A stretch of 64,000 nt of DNA from Aselliscus stoliczkanus (Eukaryota; Chordata; Mammalia; Chiroptera; Hipposideridae): the NCBI GenBank assembly GCA_033961575.1, contig CM066731.1:131743001-131807000 (forward strand). The letters run 5' to 3'. The position numbers and the translations under genes were made by a program. The notes beneath the pieces are model-generated. The model made no database searches. It had not been told where the DNA came from and worked only from the letters and a program-made list of their open reading frames with translations. This document shows positions 60,991 through 64,000 of this stretch, one piece after another (the first letter of the stretch is position 1; every line of letters starts with the position of its first letter).

Positions 60991-61269
60991 AAGAGACTAC
61001 TTAATATTCTATCTGATTTTCTATCTTATGTACCAATGATTTGCAGAACTTACAGATTCTCTATCTCATGAGTGATTAGCCCAGATATTTTCTATACAAA
61101 GATACTCATAAAAAAATAGGGAAAGCCTTGTTCTGAGGATAAAATTTATCTGTCATGTAAAATTGACAAGAGCATGTGACCCCCCACACACACACATTTA
61201 TTTGCTCTCACTAATTTGCATTAAAAATGACTTGTGTCTTTTAAAAAAACACCTGTGTTCACAGTTGGA
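60991..61269. other. Unassigned sequence
   Basis: Short CA run at 61185-61195; nothing else recognised. Confidence 0.4.
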
Positions 61270-61400
61270 ACCCAGACATACATCTAATATAATCCACAGG
61301 AATGTAAGCACTAGGTGTATTTTGTTCATCATTATGTCCATAGGAACTATAACAGTGCTTGGTAAATATAAGGTACTTAATATAAACTATTGACTATATG
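61270..61400 (+). repeat. Probable L2/MIR fragment
   Basis: ATAACAGTGCTTGGTAAATA and AAGGTACTTAATATAAAC at its end follow the L2 3' pattern. Confidence 0.6.
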
Positions 61401-61889
61401 CACACATATTTAAGCATGTTAATAGTGCCTCAAGATATTAGGTAGTCAATGTGATACAAAGTTGAAGCTATACCTCGCCTTTTGGGAACTAATCTAAGCA
61501 AAATTAGTTATATGCCATTATTAGATTGTTTTGTTAAATATAAGTAGTCTCTAATAACGAGAGATAGGTAAAAGTCAAAGGTCTTTGCTCTCAAAAATCT
61601 CTTAATTTATCTTAATTACAGTGAGAGTTAAGTCTCAAACTGAATTCTGCAACATATCCAAACATATATTAGCAAACATGCACAAAAATACTTAAGTCCC
61701 AGTTCTCTGACATCCTAGGAACTCTAACTGGCATCTTCTATAAAGTGTTCACTTGAGGGAATTCAGCAATAGCCTAGCAGCAGCTATCAGCTAAATTTCT
61801 AGTAAGAAATGGAAAACTGAATCCTGTTAATGGCTATACATATGAACAAATAGAGTCCTAGACCAAGGGCCCTACCCTGAAGAGTCCAG
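61401..61889. other. Unassigned AT-rich sequence
   Basis: Nothing recognised. Confidence 0.4.
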
Positions 61890-62079
61890 GCTAGGGTTCT
61901 CAACCTTGACACTATGGATATTTTGGATCAGATAATTCTTTGTTTAAGGGGTGAGGTGGGAAGTTTCTGTGCACTATAGAATTTTCAGCAACAGCTCTAG
62001 CATTTACCCCTCCCAGTTGAGAAGACCAAAAATGTTGAAATTGCCAAATTGCAAAATCACCCGTAATCAAGAACCACTG
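61890..62079 (-). mobile_element. MER20-like hAT transposon relic
   Basis: GGGTTCTCAACCTTGACACT at the left, GGATCAGATAATTCTTTGTT inside and CAAGAACCACTG at the right match MER20 in reverse. No clean 8-bp duplication could be seen. Confidence 0.82.
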
Positions 62080-64000
62080 ATCTGGACTGTTCGGTTCATC
62101 AGACAATTTGTTTGTTTGTTTGTTTGTTTGTTTGTAGTCAGTGGTGCCTATGCAATATTTCTAACCAGTCCCACATCTCTTGAACACTCTCATTTAACCA
62201 ATGAAAAATCATTTCAACATCCCATGTACTATATTAGGATGCCTGCTAGTGCTGATGAGATGGAGATAGTAAAAGTACAGTAGGAGGTGCCCCTGGAGAG
62301 TGCCCTCCTGATTAGATTCTTTCAAATGCTAACTTGTTGTGAGTGTATGCCTGAGTATTTCCAACATCAACTATCCCTCTGGCTTCAGATAAACACTTTT
62401 ACCAATACCAGGGTGGTAGTACCTCACAATCACTTTACAGAGGCAATCACTGGGAAACTTAAATGCTGAATTCTCAGGGAAGAAGCAATAAAGTTGATAG
62501 CAATAATGCAATCACATTGAACAGCACAAGCACACGTGCTATAATTCTACTGGAATTATAGCTGAGATGCAGCACATTTTATCTTCTCTCCTTGAGTCCT
62601 GTCCAATTAAAATGATTTTGCTGGTACACAAACATATTCATTACAGCAGGGTTTTCAGTTCAAAGAATGAGTTATGGGTAAATTTTTTGCAAGTATATAT
62701 TTGGACAGAGAGATTTGAATAGTGAGAGGCATCTATATATGGGATCCCTTGATGCCTGAGAACTGATAAATATCTTCCCATCACTAGCATCAGTGAGTCA
62801 AATTGAGAGGTGGTTTTAGATTATTTCAATTTTGACTTTAGTTATAAGTCACGCCTGAGTAAAATGAGGATTTTGCTGGACAAAGACAGATAGCTGGTCC
62901 CAATCTATGTTTGGTATTCAGGGGACAATTTTCTGTGTACAAAATGCAGTCAAAACTAGGACAAGCCAAATCAAGTGAACCCAATTAAATAATCAGAGCC
63001 TCCTGGAGGTGTTTTAGATAAATTTTACCCCTAGACAGGGTGACAGAGTTTTCACTCCTGACCCAATGAGAGGGAAAAAAAAAGAGGAAATCAGGAAATG
63101 AGACAAGGAAGGAAAAGAGGGCAATTGATACGTTTGTGAAGGCAGACGTCCCTTCCATATACACTGTTCTCCATCACTGGACAGTGTACTGGGTGGGACT
63201 TTCTATTCCACCCAGGGAGGGCAGAAAAGCATAACATAGCCAGGTGACCCAGAGGCCTTACCCCTGAGAAGTGCTAGTCTATGAACCAGGGACAGCGCCT
63301 GCCCAGAAGGAGATCCAGTTAAACATCTCAGGAGAAACAGGAGCAAATTTTACCCAATAGTTCAATTTATCTACACATGACATAATTAATGTATACTGAC
63401 TGCTTACCCCAGGGAAAAGCAGGCCGCCATTATATCTTCCAAGGAAAAATTCTTTGGTAAGAGTAGGAATCTGTGCAGGGACTATAAAGAATTTCCTCAG
63501 AGGACATTGTAACAAGGGAGGTGGAGGTGTGACATCTATGGCATGTGGAATGGAGAGTCCCTCTCATATACTCCTGATATCTACTTTCATTCACTTACAT
63601 GGCAGGGCAGAGAAACTCATGTCCATGATCACAAATTATACATAACTATAAATTGGTAGGTTTGAGGAGAACAGAAAATATTACTCCTCTTGTCTCATAT
63701 TTCCCTGATGTCTCTCAACTCACTCATTATTCACTCACCCTATAAGAAGAAGAATGACTGACTTAATTAATGTTTCTCATCTGGGAAAAGAAATGAGTTC
63801 GCTTGACTTCGCATGTTTTGGCTTTTCTATTTTAAAGCTTCCTGCTAACAGAGAGGGAACACTTCAGGCTGCTCTTCACCCTGTGGAAACTTGTAGTGCT
63901 AAGTTGCCATTGTCTAGATGTGGTGTGTTAAAAAGCCCATTAAGGCAGTGCATGTACACTATAGTCTCCAATCCAGTTTTCACCTGTTATGATGTTGATA
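62080..64000. other. Unassigned sequence with (GTTT)n
   Basis: A GTTT repeat at about 62107-62133. No gene recognised; short open frames (60-110 codons) have no family features. The right edge is arbitrary. Confidence 0.45.

Overview
This is a mammalian nuclear window: AT-rich, almost free of coding sequence, and full of interspersed repeats (LINE-1, L2/MIR, tRNA-derived SINEs, MaLR LTRs, mariner and hAT transposons). The tRNA-derived SINE family (heads at 10506, 19994, 24545 reverse, 30786, 36474, 55562, 58190) together with mariner copies suggests a bat, possibly of the horseshoe/leaf-nosed group. That placement is inference; no species can be named from the sequence alone.

Genes. The only host protein-coding exon I can defend is on the minus strand at 2103-2203: the first coding exon of PDE1A (calcium/calmodulin-dependent cyclic nucleotide phosphodiesterase 1A). 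It has a good Kozak context and a canonical GTGAGT donor. Everything left of it (1-2102) is PDE1A intron; everything right of it is upstream sequence, which could be promoter, a longer PDE1A transcript's intron, or intergenic. Two processed pseudogenes lie upstream: RPSA (about 3946-4869, plus) and a TACC1-like fragment (about 8840-9440, minus).

Layout. 1-2.6 kb: PDE1A intron, exon and 5' flank. 2.6-10.5 kb: microsatellites, the two retropseudogenes, MIR and old L1 fragments. 10.5-38.5 kb: mostly unassigned AT-rich DNA with scattered SINEs, MIRs, old L1 pieces, one mariner remnant (26651-27225) and a DNA transposon split by a SINE (36237-36961). 38.57-46.2 kb: a nearly full-length, young LINE-1 with a CpG-rich 5' UTR made of three tandem monomers of about 200 bp, an intact ORF1, and an ORF2 broken by one 20-bp tandem duplication and two main nonsense codons. 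46.2-57.5 kb: two opposed MaLR LTRs, a MER20 element, MIR/L2 relics and a short SINE. 57.5-59.85 kb: an older 5'-truncated L1 interrupted by a SINE and by a mariner remnant. 59.85-64 kb: L2, a second MER20 and unassigned sequence.

No new multi-gene system is visible. The most noteworthy structures are the tandem-monomer L1 promoter with a 159-codon antisense open frame, a long composite SINE carrying a polyadenylation signal plus Pol III terminator, two mariner copies sharing a similar internal deletion, and a perfect 22-nt palindrome just inside PDE1A intron 1.
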